The notes beneath the pieces were generated by a model that saw nothing but the letters and a program-made list of their open reading frames with translations, was not told where the DNA came from and made no database searches. A program made the position numbers and the translations under genes. Below are positions 30,879-38,769 of a stretch of DNA of 64,000 bases, one piece after another (the first letter of the stretch is position 1; each line of letters begins with the position of its first letter). This stretch comes from CBDDIP01 sp965279405 (GTDB lineage Bacteria > Actinomycetota > Acidimicrobiia > Acidimicrobiales > Ilumatobacteraceae). The DNA lies in contig OZ257157.1 in NCBI GenBank assembly GCA_965279405.1, positions 2,232,001 through 2,296,000 of the forward strand. Direction: 5' to 3'.

Positions 30879-31673
30879 ATGACGACACATCGCCTGGCGA
30901 TCATCGGCGGCGGGAACATGGGCGCTGCGCTGGCCGGTGGCCTGCTCGCGGCCGGATGGGTGGCGAGCGACCTGGCGATCATCGAAGTGCTTGCGCCGAG
31001 AGCTGACGCACTCGGCTCGATGTTCCCGGGTGTGACGATCAGCGCGACCAACGTGCCCGCCGATGGCGCGGTGATCGCGGTGAAGCCGTACGACGTGCCG
31101 GCCGCCGTCGAGGCCGCGGTCGTCGCCGGCGCGACGCGCATCCTGTCGATCGCCGCAGGGGTCTCGATCGCCACGCTGTCCGCTGCGGCCGGCGACGCCG
31201 CGGTCGTGCGGGCGATGCCGAACACGCCGGCGTTGGTGGGCCAGGGTGCGGCGGCGATCGCCGGCGGGCCATCGGCGGACGAGGGCGATCTGGCGTGGGC
31301 CGAATCGATCCTCGGCGCGGTCGGCACGGTCGCTCGCGTCACCGAGGCGCAGCTCGATGCCGTCACCGGGCTGTCCGGCAGTGGTCCGGCGTACCTGTTC
31401 CTCGTCGCCGAGTCGTTGATCGAGGCAGGTGTGCTGGCCGGGTTGCCGCGGCCCACCGCGGCTGCGCTCGTGCGGCAGCTGCTCGTCGGATCGGCGGCGT
31501 TGCTCGCCGATGGCGACGCCGATCCTGCGGTGCTTCGTGCGCAGGTCACGTCCCCTGGTGGCACCACTGCTGCCGGGCTGCGCGTGCTCGAGGAGCACAG
31601 TGTGCGATCGGCGTTCCTCGAGGCCGTGATGGCCGCGACGGCACGCAGTCGCGAGCTCGGTCAGGCGCACTGA
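30879..31673 (+). CDS. proC: Pyrroline-5-carboxylate reductase
   Basis: Reduces pyrroline-5-carboxylate to proline with NAD(P)H in the cytosol. The 264-residue length is normal. The N-terminal Rossmann motif is IIGGGNMGAALAGGLL. The substrate/NAD region has AVKPYD and VVRAMPNTPALVGQGA, and the C-terminal dimer domain has VTGLSGSGPAYLFLVAESLIEAG and LRAQVTSPGGTTAAGL (P5CR signature). ATG 30879 sits just after a TAGCCT box. A hairpin with a T-rich tail lies 44 nt after the stop. Confidence 0.95.
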   Translation: MTTHRLAIIGGGNMGAALAGGLLAAGWVASDLAIIEVLAPRADALGSMFPGVTISATNVPADGAVIAVKPYDVPAAVEAAVVAGATRILSIAAGVSIATLSAAAGDAAVVRAMPNTPALVGQGAAAIAGGPSADEGDLAWAESILGAVGTVARVTEAQLDAVTGLSGSGPAYLFLVAESLIEAGVLAGLPRPTAAALVRQLLVGSAALLADGDADPAVLRAQVTSPGGTTAAGLRVLEEHSVRSAFLEAVMAATARSRELGQAH

Positions 31674-31716
31674 CGCATAGCAGATCGCATGGGTCGGACG
31701 ACTCAACTGCGGCGCT

Positions 31717-31735
31717 CGCCGAAAAATCTTCGGCG
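31717..31735 (+). terminator. Intrinsic-type terminator after proC
   Basis: CGCCGAA (31717-31723) and TTCGGCG (31729-31735) form a perfect 7-bp stem with a 5-nt loop. TGACTCTTTTCT follows, a partial T-run. Confidence 0.6.
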
Positions 31736-31842
31736 TGACTCTTTTCTCACCGGCCCGAATGTGCGTAGTCTGCGTTTCGGTCATATGACCGCCGGATGAA
31801 CTTTCAACCGGGTGTCGCGCCCCGCAAGGGCTGCGCCGAGGA

Positions 31843-31895
31843 GGGCTGATGCCATCGGGGGGTTGGCATCGGCCCTCGTCGTTTTTCCGACGAGG
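31843..31895 (+). promoter_or_regulatory. Overlapping hairpins in the SAM-hydrolase leader
   Basis: Stem A pairs GGGCTGATGCCA (31843-31854) with TGGCATCGGCCC (31864-31875), with one G-T wobble. Stem B pairs CCTCGTCG (31874-31881) with CGACGAGG (31888-31895) around a T5C loop. The stems share two bases, so full forms compete. TCGTCGTTTTT after stem A resembles a terminator tail. The region may act as an attenuator; no known riboswitch class is recognised. Confidence 0.4.
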
Positions 31896-31899
31896 TTGA
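31849..31899 (+). CDS. Possible 16-residue leader peptide
   Basis: ATG 31849 is preceded by a strong ribosome site, GAGGAGGG at 31838-31845, three nt upstream. It opens a 16-codon frame (MPSGGWHRPSSFFRRG) that stops at 31897-31899. The frame covers both hairpins of the leader, so its translation would change their folding. There is no run of one amino acid as in classic attenuators, so a regulatory role is only inferred. Confidence 0.35.
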   Translation: MPSGGWHRPSSFFRRG

Positions 31900-31974
31900 G
31901 ATCTCCTCCGACTGGAGCTCGGGTGAGCGAGCTCGCGAGCGAACTCGGTAGGCGAGCGCAGCGAGCCCGACAGA

Positions 31975-31980
31975 TAGCGT
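31975..31980 (+). promoter_or_regulatory. -10-like box of the SAM hydrolase gene
   Basis: TAGCGT lies 7 nt before GTG 31988. It would give a leaderless transcript that bypasses the upstream hairpins. Confidence 0.45.
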
Positions 31981-31987
31981 CCCGCGG

Positions 31988-32872
31988 GTGGGCCGCCGTT
32001 ACGACACGATCAGCTTCCTCACCGACTACGGCACGGCTGACGAGTTCGTCGGTGTGGTGAAGGCGGTGATCCGCGACATCGCTCCGCACGCGGTGGTCAT
32101 CGATCTCACCCACGCCATCGCGCCCTACGACGTCCGCGCCGGCAGCCTGGCCCTCGCACGTGCGGTGCCGTACGTGCCGAGCGGGATCGTGCTTGCCGTC
32201 GTCGACCCGGGCGTCGGCACCAGCCGCCGTTCGATCGCCGTCGAGGTGGCCGACGGCGAGGGCGTGATGATCGGCCCGGACAACGGTCTGCTCGCGCCGG
32301 CGGTGGCGATGGCCGGCGGTGCCGGACGCGCCGTCGTGCTCTCCAACGTCGAGTACCAGTTGGCAACGCCGGGCGCGACGTTCGCCGGTCGCGACGTGTT
32401 CGCACCCGCGGCGGCGCACCTCTGCAACGGCGTCGACCTGTACGACCTCGGCGAGCCGATCGACGCGGACGCGCTCCTGCCGGGCACCATCCCGTTGCCG
32501 CGCGACGAGGACGGCGGGCTCGTCGCCGAGGTGCTGTGGGTCGATCGCTTCGGCAACTGCCAGATCAACGTCGGGCCCGACGAGATCGCCGACTGGGGCG
32601 ATCGCGTCCGGCTCGTGGCCGGTTCGGTCAACCGCATCGCGACGCGCGCCGCCACGTTCGCCGACCTCGGTCCTGGCACGGTCGGGCTGGTGGTCGACGG
32701 CTCCGGGATGCTGGCCTTCGTGCTCGACCAGCGATCGGCTGCCGACGAGCTGTCGATCGGTGCCGGCTCAGCAGTGACGATCTCTCCGCTCGCCGACGAC
32801 GACGGTCCGGCATCGGTGACGACGTCGGTCGCCATGTCCGTCACCCGGGATCGCCCGAACGGGCACCGGTAG
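31988..32872 (+). CDS. SAM hydrolase (DUF62, SAM hydroxide adenosyltransferase)
   Basis: A 294-residue enzyme related to the fluorinase/chlorinase fold. Most bacterial members split S-adenosylmethionine to adenosine and methionine with hydroxide. Family motifs are ISFLTDYGTADEFVG, AVVIDLTHAIAPYDV, AVVDPGVGTSRRSIAVE, GPDNGLLAP, FAGRDVFAPAAAHL and VDRFGNCQIN; the DPGVGT Arg and the Asp/His set of the hydroxide-type enzymes are kept. GTG 31988 follows a TAGCGT box. The 314 bases upstream hold a hairpin region that could regulate it. Confidence 0.88.
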   Translation: MGRRYDTISFLTDYGTADEFVGVVKAVIRDIAPHAVVIDLTHAIAPYDVRAGSLALARAVPYVPSGIVLAVVDPGVGTSRRSIAVEVADGEGVMIGPDNGLLAPAVAMAGGAGRAVVLSNVEYQLATPGATFAGRDVFAPAAAHLCNGVDLYDLGEPIDADALLPGTIPLPRDEDGGLVAEVLWVDRFGNCQINVGPDEIADWGDRVRLVAGSVNRIATRAATFADLGPGTVGLVVDGSGMLAFVLDQRSAADELSIGAGSAVTISPLADDDGPASVTTSVAMSVTRDRPNGHR

Positions 32873-32882
32873 GGTCAACGAC

Positions 32883-32966
32883 ATGCGCCCGGCCACCACG
32901 CTCACGCTCGCTCTGCTGCTCGTCATGATCCTGGTCGCCGGCACCATCGCGCTGCTGCGCCTGTGA
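32883..32966 (+). CDS. 27-residue single-helix membrane peptide
   Basis: The frame begins at ATG 32883, ten nt after the SAM hydrolase stop, and encodes MRPATTLTLALLLV followed by MILVAGTIALLRL. A short polar start, about 22 hydrophobic residues and a final Arg-Leu make a single membrane helix. A weak ribosome site (GGTAGGGT) lies upstream. Function is unknown, and the small size makes chance possible. Confidence 0.4.
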   Translation: MRPATTLTLALLLVMILVAGTIALLRL

Positions 32967-33026
32967 TGACCGGCCGGTCCTGACCCACCGGTAACATCGC
33001 CGGACCGCTGAGATGAGCATGGGGGC

Positions 33027-34523
33027 GTGCGGGTGAACCTGGGGCACATCATCGATCAACACGATCCGGATCGCGTCGCCATCATCAGCCGCGGTCGGGA
33101 GACCACCTACGGGGCGCTGCGCGACCAGATCGATCACCTGCGCGGCGGTCTTGCTGCGCTCGGCGTGCAGCAGGGCGATCGCGTCGCCGTCATCTGCGGC
33201 AACAACCGCTTCTTCGTCGACGTCTACTTCGCCTGCCTCGGGCTCGGTGCGGTCACGGTGCCGTTGAACCCGACCAGTCCGTCGCCCGAGATCGTGCGCG
33301 AGATCGCCACCGTCGGTGCCACCGTGGTGTGCGTCGGGCCGACCGCCGCCGCGGCGTGGGCCGGCGTCGATCGTGGCGCGGTGCCCACCGTGCAGCACGT
33401 CATCGAGATGGAGTCCGGGGTCGCTGATGCGACCACGACGTTCGAGGCGTTGCTGGCTGCCGATCCGGTGCCGATCGTCGAGGTGGAGCCCGACGCGCTT
33501 GCCGCGCTGATCTTCACCAGTGGCACGGCCGGCTCGCCGCGCGCGGCGATGCTCAGCCACGGCAACCTGCTGTCGAACCTGGAGCAGGGTCGCGCCGGTT
33601 CCGGCGAGATCAACGCCGGCGACATCGTCTACGGCGTGCTGCCGATGTTCCACATCTTCGGGCTCAACGTGGTGCTCGGGCTCACCCTCGCCCGCGGGGC
33701 GACGGTCGTGCTGGTGCAGCGCTTCGATCCGTCGACGGCGCTCGACACGATCCGCGATCGGAAGGTCACCGTGATCCCGGGCGCTCCGCCGCTGTGGTTG
33801 GCGTTCAGCCACTTCGACGACGCACCGGCCGACGCGTTCGCCACCGTGCGCATCGCGCTCACGGGAGCGGCGAAGATGCCCGAGGAAGCGATGCGCCGGC
33901 TGCAGGAGCGCTTCGGCATCGAGCTGTCCGAGGGGTACGGCCTCACCGAGGCGTCACCCGTCGTCACCAGTTCGGCCGGGCTGCCCATCCGCATCGGGTC
34001 GGTCGGCAAGGTGCTCGAGGGCATGCAGGTGCGGCTCGTCGACGATCAGGGCGACGACGCGCTCGAGGGCGACGCCGGCGAGATCTGGGTGAAGGGGCCG
34101 AACGTGTTCCTCGGCTACTACGAAGAGCCCGCGGCGACGGCTCGTGCGCTGACGCCCGACGGGTGGTTGCGCACCGGCGACATCGCCGTCACCGACGACG
34201 ACGGCTACCTGTACCTCGTCGACCGCTCGAAGGACCTCATCATCGTCAGCGGCTTCAACGTCTACCCGGCCGAGGTGGAGGACGTGCTGGCGATGCACCC
34301 GGCGGTGGCCGACGTCGGTGTGATCGGCGTGCCGCACCCGCACACCGGTGAGGCCGTGAAGGCGTTCGTCGTGCTCGCCGCCGGCAAGTCGGCCGACGAG
34401 GACACGTTGATCGAGTGGTGTGGCGATCACCTCGCTCGCTACAAGTGCCCGTCGAAGGTGCTCATCGTCGATCAGCTGCCGCGCAACGTCAGCGGCAAGC
34501 TGCTCCGTCGCGAACTGGTCTGA
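33027..34523 (+). CDS. AMP-dependent acyl-CoA synthetase/ligase
   Basis: A 498-residue adenylate-forming enzyme that activates a carboxylic acid, probably fatty or aromatic, with ATP and CoA. The P-loop-like LIFTSGTAGSPRAAMLSHGNL (about 165-185), EGYGLTEASPV, GWLRTGDIAV, DRSKDLIIVSGFNVYPAEVE and the C-terminal catalytic Lys in LPRNVSGKLLRREL are all present. GTG 33027 and GTG 33033 are both possible; GGGGG precedes the first. The substrate is not predictable, though a medium/long-chain acyl specificity fits the sequence class. Confidence 0.9.
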   Translation: MRVNLGHIIDQHDPDRVAIISRGRETTYGALRDQIDHLRGGLAALGVQQGDRVAVICGNNRFFVDVYFACLGLGAVTVPLNPTSPSPEIVREIATVGATVVCVGPTAAAAWAGVDRGAVPTVQHVIEMESGVADATTTFEALLAADPVPIVEVEPDALAALIFTSGTAGSPRAAMLSHGNLLSNLEQGRAGSGEINAGDIVYGVLPMFHIFGLNVVLGLTLARGATVVLVQRFDPSTALDTIRDRKVTVIPGAPPLWLAFSHFDDAPADAFATVRIALTGAAKMPEEAMRRLQERFGIELSEGYGLTEASPVVTSSAGLPIRIGSVGKVLEGMQVRLVDDQGDDALEGDAGEIWVKGPNVFLGYYEEPAATARALTPDGWLRTGDIAVTDDDGYLYLVDRSKDLIIVSGFNVYPAEVEDVLAMHPAVADVGVIGVPHPHTGEAVKAFVVLAAGKSADEDTLIEWCGDHLARYKCPSKVLIVDQLPRNVSGKLLRRELV

Positions 34524-34536
34524 GGACGACACGATC

Positions 34537-35070
34537 GTGGACGTGATCGAGCAGCGCGTGCGCGCTGCGGTTGCCGAGCTCGCTGCGACGGGCGTGCCCG
34601 TCGAGGTGATCGACTGCGATCCGAACTTGGCCGACACCGCCGAGTTCTGCGCGGCGTACGGGTACTCGCCGGATCAGTCGGCCAACGCGATCGTCGTCAT
34701 CGGCAAGAGCGACCCGCCGGTCTACGCGATGTGCGTCGTGCTGGCGACGACGCGGCTCGACGTCAACCGCGCCGTGCGGCAGCGCTTCGGCACGAAGAAG
34801 GCCTCGTTCGCTCCCGGTGAGGTGACGGCGGAGATCACCGGCATGCAGCTCGGCGGCGTGACGCCCGTCGGCATCCCGGCCTCCCTGCCCCTGTGGGTCG
34901 ATGCGCGGGTGATCGAGCGCGACCGGATCGTCATCGGTGGCGGCAGCCGCAGCTGCAAGGTGGTCGGCCCGCCCTCGATGCTCGCCGCCCTCGCCGGCCC
35001 CGGCGTCGAGGTGTCGGTCATCGACGCCCTCGCCAACCCCCTCGAACCCCGACCCGATCCCGGCGTTTGA
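34537..35070 (+). CDS. YbaK/ProX-type aminoacyl-tRNA deacylase
   Basis: A 177-residue protein of the YbaK/prolyl-tRNA editing family, which hydrolyses misacylated tRNA (for example Cys-tRNA-Pro). The catalytic-site stretch FGTKKASFAPGEVTAEITGMQLGGVTPVGIP (about 87-118) carries the conserved Lys and Gly-rich loop. GTG 34537 is 13 nt after the ligase stop, so the two are probably co-transcribed. Amino-acid specificity is not visible. Confidence 0.85.
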   Translation: MDVIEQRVRAAVAELAATGVPVEVIDCDPNLADTAEFCAAYGYSPDQSANAIVVIGKSDPPVYAMCVVLATTRLDVNRAVRQRFGTKKASFAPGEVTAEITGMQLGGVTPVGIPASLPLWVDARVIERDRIVIGGGSRSCKVVGPPSMLAALAGPGVEVSVIDALANPLEPRPDPGV

Positions 35071-35101
35071 ACCCCGATCCACCGTTGCGGTGGACCTGCG
35101 A

Positions 35102-35824
35102 TCAAACGCTGCGGGTGCGGCGGCGGGCGGGCGTCGAGCTGACGAGGAAGCCGGCGAAGAGGATGGTGATGCCGATCAGCAAGGTGACGGCGAAGGCGCG
35201 GTCCTTGCCGAGCCGACCGGCCAACGTGCCGCTGGCCGAGAGCACGATCGTGCCGACGGCGATCAGCAGGTTGCCGGAGACCAGTCGGCGCGGCACGAGC
35301 ACGGTCCGCTGCGCACCGGGCATCGCCGGCACCTGACCGCGGGCCAATCGGTACGCGCTCCACAGCGCGCCGGCGACGATCACGATCGCGGCAACGCCCG
35401 AACCGACCGCGGCCAGGACGCGCGGCCACACACCGAACACGTCGTGGCCCGTCGGCAGCTCACGTCCTCCGACTGCGGCGCGCGTCGGCGCGGCCAGCAT
35501 CACGCCGGCGCTCAAGCCGCTGAGCGCGATCAGCCACGTGCGCGTGCGATCGCCCGCTCGTTCGCCGGCCAACAGGTAGACGGTGCCGAGCGCCAGCCAC
35601 GGCACGTTGAGGATCGCGCCCGCGAGGTAGAAGGTGCGGAACGAGTCCAGGCTCCAGCCCCTGGCTTCGGCCCACCACAGGGCGCCGGCTCCGAGCGCGA
35701 ACAGCGAAAGCGACACGGTCCAGGCCAGCTCGTGGCGCCGTCGCCGGCGCAGCCAGCGGTCCCACGTGCTGAGCGCGAACGCCGCCGACACCAGCGTTGC
35801 AGCGGCTGCGAGGGCGGCGTTCAC
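35102..35824 (-). CDS. Seven-helix membrane protein, unknown function
   Basis: I do not recognise the family. The 240-residue product has about seven hydrophobic segments, starting at AALAAAATLVSAAFALSTW, with a basic loop RWLRRRRRHE after the first. No enzyme motif is seen. GTG 35824 is chosen because a TACCAT box (35833-35838) lies 8 nt upstream; a longer frame to 35902 exists but would run through the box. It is divergent from rex. Confidence 0.6.
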   Translation of the reverse strand: MNAALAAAATLVSAAFALSTWDRWLRRRRRHELAWTVSLSLFALGAGALWWAEARGWSLDSFRTFYLAGAILNVPWLALGTVYLLAGERAGDRTRTWLIALSGLSAGVMLAAPTRAAVGGRELPTGHDVFGVWPRVLAAVGSGVAAIVIVAGALWSAYRLARGQVPAMPGAQRTVLVPRRLVSGNLLIAVGTIVLSASGTLAGRLGKDRAFAVTLLIGITILFAGFLVSSTPARRRTRSV

Positions 35825-35832
35825 ATCGTGCG

Positions 35833-35838
35833 ATGGTA
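35833..35838 (-). promoter_or_regulatory. -10-like box of the membrane protein gene
   Basis: TACCAT on the minus strand lies 8 nt before GTG 35824. Confidence 0.4.
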
Positions 35839-35886
35839 CCGACGGAGGCGCGTGACGGAAGTCCTGTCGGTTCACCCCGGCGCGGT

Positions 35887-35904
35887 TTGTGAATGTGTGC
35901 ACGA
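35887..35904. promoter_or_regulatory. Candidate Rex operator
   Basis: TTGTGAATGTGTGCACGA matches the Rex site form TTGTGAA-N4-TTCACAA at 12 of 14 defined positions. It lies 22 bases before the rex ATG and just before a TACTGT box (35910-35915), so autorepression by Rex is likely. Confidence 0.65.
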
Positions 35905-35909
35905 GTGCC

Positions 35910-35915
35910 TACTGT
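35910..35915 (+). promoter_or_regulatory. -10-like box of rex
   Basis: TACTGT lies 11 nt before ATG 35927, between the arms of a GTGCC/GGCAC inverted repeat (35905-35921). Confidence 0.45.
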
Positions 35916-35926
35916 TGGCACCCGGT

Positions 35927-36631
35927 ATGCCCACCGAACGTTCACGCCGTCGCATCCCCGATGCCACCGTCGCTCGTTTGCCGATCTACCTCCGCATCCT
36001 CGCCGAGCAAGGCGATGAGGGCGTCGACAGCATCAGCTCCGACCGCCTCGCCGAGCTGGCCGGCGTCAACGCAGCGAAGGTCCGCAAGGACCTGTCGTAC
36101 CTCGGCAGCTACGGCACCCGCGGCGTCGGCTACGAAGTCGCCTACCTCGTGTACCAGATCCGCCGCGAGCTCGGTCTGACGCACGACTGGCCGGTCGTGA
36201 TCGTCGGCGCCGGCAACCTCGGTCAGGCGCTCGCCGGCTACGGCGGGTTCGGCGAGCGCGGCTTCCCCGTCGCCGGCATCGTCGACGTCGACGCGGCGAA
36301 GGTCGGCAGCGTCCTCGGTGGTGTGCGCGTGCGCCACATCGACGAGCTGCCGCAGATCGTGCAGGCCAAGCGGGTGAACATCGGCGTCGTGGCCACGCCT
36401 GGCGCGGCAGCGCAGGACGCAGCCGATCGCCTGGTGCGCGCCGGCGTGACGAGCATCCTCAACTTCGCCCCGGTGGTGCTGTCGGTGCCCCGCGAGATCG
36501 AGGTGCGCAAGGTCGACCTCGCCGTCGAACTGCAGATCCTGAGCTACTACGAGCAACGCCGCAACGGCGGCGCGATCCATGCGGTCCCAGGTGTCAGCCA
36601 GACTGGCCCCACTCGTACGGCGAGCGCGTAG
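35927..36631 (+). CDS. rex: Redox-sensing repressor Rex
   Basis: Senses the NADH/NAD+ ratio and represses respiratory and haem-linked genes. The 234 residues contain an N-terminal winged helix (IPDATVARLPIYLRIL ... SSDRLAELAGVNAAKVRKDLSYLG) and a Rossmann domain (VVIVGAGNLGQALAGYGGF) with the Rex-specific FNPAPVVL-like stretch (NFAPVVLSVP). The stop codon TAG is also the first three bases of the hemA -10-like box. The Rex-hemA-hemC-hemD order is typical of actinobacteria. A Rex-type operator precedes the gene. Confidence 0.94.
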   Translation: MPTERSRRRIPDATVARLPIYLRILAEQGDEGVDSISSDRLAELAGVNAAKVRKDLSYLGSYGTRGVGYEVAYLVYQIRRELGLTHDWPVVIVGAGNLGQALAGYGGFGERGFPVAGIVDVDAAKVGSVLGGVRVRHIDELPQIVQAKRVNIGVVATPGAAAQDAADRLVRAGVTSILNFAPVVLSVPREIEVRKVDLAVELQILSYYEQRRNGGAIHAVPGVSQTGPTRTASA

Positions 36632-36634
36632 GGT
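36629..36634 (+). promoter_or_regulatory. -10-like box of hemA
   Basis: TAGGGT lies 9 nt before ATG 36644 and overlaps the rex stop codon. Confidence 0.45.
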
Positions 36635-36643
36635 GGTGACCGC

Positions 36644-37903
36644 ATGTCCATCGTCGTGATCGGGGTGAACCACCACACCGGCCCACTGTCCTTGCTGGAG
36701 CGGGTCACCCTGCCCGCCGACGGTGTGCCCAAGGCCATCGCCGGCCTGGTCAGCCGCCCGAACGTGCGCGAGGCCGTGGTGCTGTGCACCTGCAACCGCA
36801 CCGAGGTCTACGCCGTCGCCGAGCGCTTCCACGGCGCCTACGCCGACATCCGCGACTTCTTCTGCGAGCTCGGCGGGCTCGATCCCGACGAACTGCACCC
36901 GCACCTGTACAGCCAGCACGACGACGCCGCGGTGTCGCACCTCTTCGAGGTCGCTGCCGGGCTCGATTCCGCGGTCATCGGCGAGAGCGAGATCCTCGGC
37001 CAGGTGCGCGGCGCGTGGGAGCTGGCACAGGCCGAAGGCGGCGCCAAGGCGACGCTGAACCTGCTGTTCCGCCACGCCGTCGAGACCGGCAAGCGGGCCC
37101 GCACGGAGACCTCGATCGGGCGCGGCACGGCGTCGGTCAGTCATGCGGCCGTGGAGATGGCAACGGAGCGGCTCGGCACGTTGGCGGGTCGCCGCGTGCT
37201 CGTCGTCGGTGCCGGCGACATGGGTGAGGGCATCGCCGTTGCGCTGGTCGGCGCGGGCGCGACCGACATCACGGTCACCAACCGCACCGAGGAGCGGGCG
37301 TTCCAGCTGGCGCAGCGAGTGGGCGGCTCGGTCGTTCCCTTCGGCAAGCTGCCGTCGGCGCTGGGCGATGCGGACGTGCTGCTCACCTGCACCGGTTCGG
37401 GGACGACGATGATCGATCTCGACACCGTGACGATGGCTCGCCTCGGTCAGGACCGGCCGCTGCTCATCGTCGACATCGCCGTGCCGCGCGACGTGGCCAC
37501 CGACGTGGTCGAGGTGCCGGGCGTGACGTTGCTGAACCTCGACGACCTGCGCGACTGGGCCGCACGCGGCGTGCAGCTGCGCACCGCAGAGGCCGACCGC
37601 GTGGTCGCCATCGTGTCGGAGGAGGTGGAGCGCTTCGGCATGGAGGTCACCGCCCGCCAGGCTGCGCCGCTCGTCGCCTCGCTCTACGAGAAGGGCGAGT
37701 CGGTGCGCCGCAGCGAGCTCGAGCGCTTCTCCGCTCGCCTCGGTCAGCTCGATGACGCGCAGCGGGCCACCGTGGACGCGGTCACCAAGGGCATCGTCGC
37801 CAAGTTGCTGCACCAGATGTCGGTGCGGTTGAAGGACGATGCCGGCAGCCCGCAGGGTGAGCGCAACGCCGCCGCCGTGCGCGACCTGTTCGATCTCGGC
37901 TGA
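36644..37903 (+). CDS. hemA: Glutamyl-tRNA reductase
   Basis: Reduces glutamyl-tRNA to glutamate-1-semialdehyde, the entry to haem synthesis by the C5 route. The 419-residue length is usual. The catalytic Cys is in VVLCTCNRTEVYA (about residue 50), the tRNA/semialdehyde region is HLFEVAAGLDSAVIGESEILGQVR, the NADPH motif is VLVVGAGDMGEGIA and the C-terminal part is the dimerisation helix bundle. It shares the TGATG junction with hemC. Rex may affect its expression, as in other actinobacteria, although the operator lies before rex. Confidence 0.96.
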   Translation: MSIVVIGVNHHTGPLSLLERVTLPADGVPKAIAGLVSRPNVREAVVLCTCNRTEVYAVAERFHGAYADIRDFFCELGGLDPDELHPHLYSQHDDAAVSHLFEVAAGLDSAVIGESEILGQVRGAWELAQAEGGAKATLNLLFRHAVETGKRARTETSIGRGTASVSHAAVEMATERLGTLAGRRVLVVGAGDMGEGIAVALVGAGATDITVTNRTEERAFQLAQRVGGSVVPFGKLPSALGDADVLLTCTGSGTTMIDLDTVTMARLGQDRPLLIVDIAVPRDVATDVVEVPGVTLLNLDDLRDWAARGVQLRTAEADRVVAIVSEEVERFGMEVTARQAAPLVASLYEKGESVRRSELERFSARLGQLDDAQRATVDAVTKGIVAKLLHQMSVRLKDDAGSPQGERNAAAVRDLFDLG

Positions 37904-38769
37904 TGCGCCTGCGGCTGGCCACGCGGTCCAGCGCCCAGGCAACGGCGCAGGCGCAGGTCGTCGCCGACGCGCTGCAGGCGGCACACGAGGGACTCGTCGT
38001 CGAGCTGGTGTTCGTCGAGACGCTCGGCGATCAGCTGGCCGACGTGCCCCTGCACACGATCGGCGGGCAGGGCGTGTTCGTGAAGGAAGTGCAGCGCGCC
38101 GTGCTGGCCGGCCACGCCGACCTCGCTGCGCACTCGGCCAAGGACCTGCCGTCCGCACAGGCCGACGGGTTGACGATCGCCGCGTTCACGGCGCGTCGCG
38201 ATCCGCGTGACGCGCTCATCGGGCTGCCGCTCGTCGATCTGCCGGTGGGGGCGACGGTGGCCACCGGGTCGGTGCGTCGTCAGGCGCAGCTGACGGTGCT
38301 GCGACCGGACCTGAACTTCGTCGAGCTGCGCGGCAACATCCACACCCGCCTGTCGAAGCTGCCCGAGGGCGGGTCGCTGGTGATGGCGATGGCCGCGCTG
38401 GAGATCCTCGGGCTCACCGATCGCGTTGCCGAAGCGCTGCCGGTGGAGGTCTTCGTGCCGGCACCGGGGCAGGGGTGCGTGGCCGTCGAGTGCCGTGCCG
38501 ATGACGAGGCCACGATCGAGCTGCTGGCCGCGGTCGACCACGGGCCGACGCGCGTCGCTGTCGAAGCCGAGCGGGCGTTCCTTGCTGAGCTCGGCACGGG
38601 GTGCTCACTGCCGGTCGGCGCGCACAGCGACGGCGCCACGCTCACCGGCTTCCTCGCCGATCCGGCGTCGGGCCGCACCGTCACCCGTGCCGCGTTGCTG
38701 GGCGACCACCAGGCGGCCGCTGCCGCGGCGCTGGCGCGTGCGATCGACGAGGAGCTTCAGGCGCCGTGA
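37903..38769 (+). CDS. hemC: Porphobilinogen deaminase
   Basis: Links four porphobilinogen units into hydroxymethylbilane, using a covalent dipyrromethane cofactor. The 288 residues start MRLRLATRSSAQATAQA and contain HSAKDLP, the Asp-bearing ATGSVRRQAQL, the LRGNIHTRL segment and the cofactor Cys in LGTGCSLPVGAH. All active-site Arg and Lys positions I could check by eye are kept. Translation is coupled to hemA upstream and hemD downstream through overlapping stop and start codons. Confidence 0.96.
   Translation: MRLRLATRSSAQATAQAQVVADALQAAHEGLVVELVFVETLGDQLADVPLHTIGGQGVFVKEVQRAVLAGHADLAAHSAKDLPSAQADGLTIAAFTARRDPRDALIGLPLVDLPVGATVATGSVRRQAQLTVLRPDLNFVELRGNIHTRLSKLPEGGSLVMAMAALEILGLTDRVAEALPVEVFVPAPGQGCVAVECRADDEATIELLAAVDHGPTRVAVEAERAFLAELGTGCSLPVGAHSDGATLTGFLADPASGRTVTRAALLGDHQAAAAAALARAIDEELQAP

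Noticed and set aside
31760..31900. Known SAM, SAH or c-di-AMP riboswitch before the SAM hydrolase gene
   Set aside because: I compared remembered consensus cores of these classes with the leader and found no match; only generic hairpins can be claimed.
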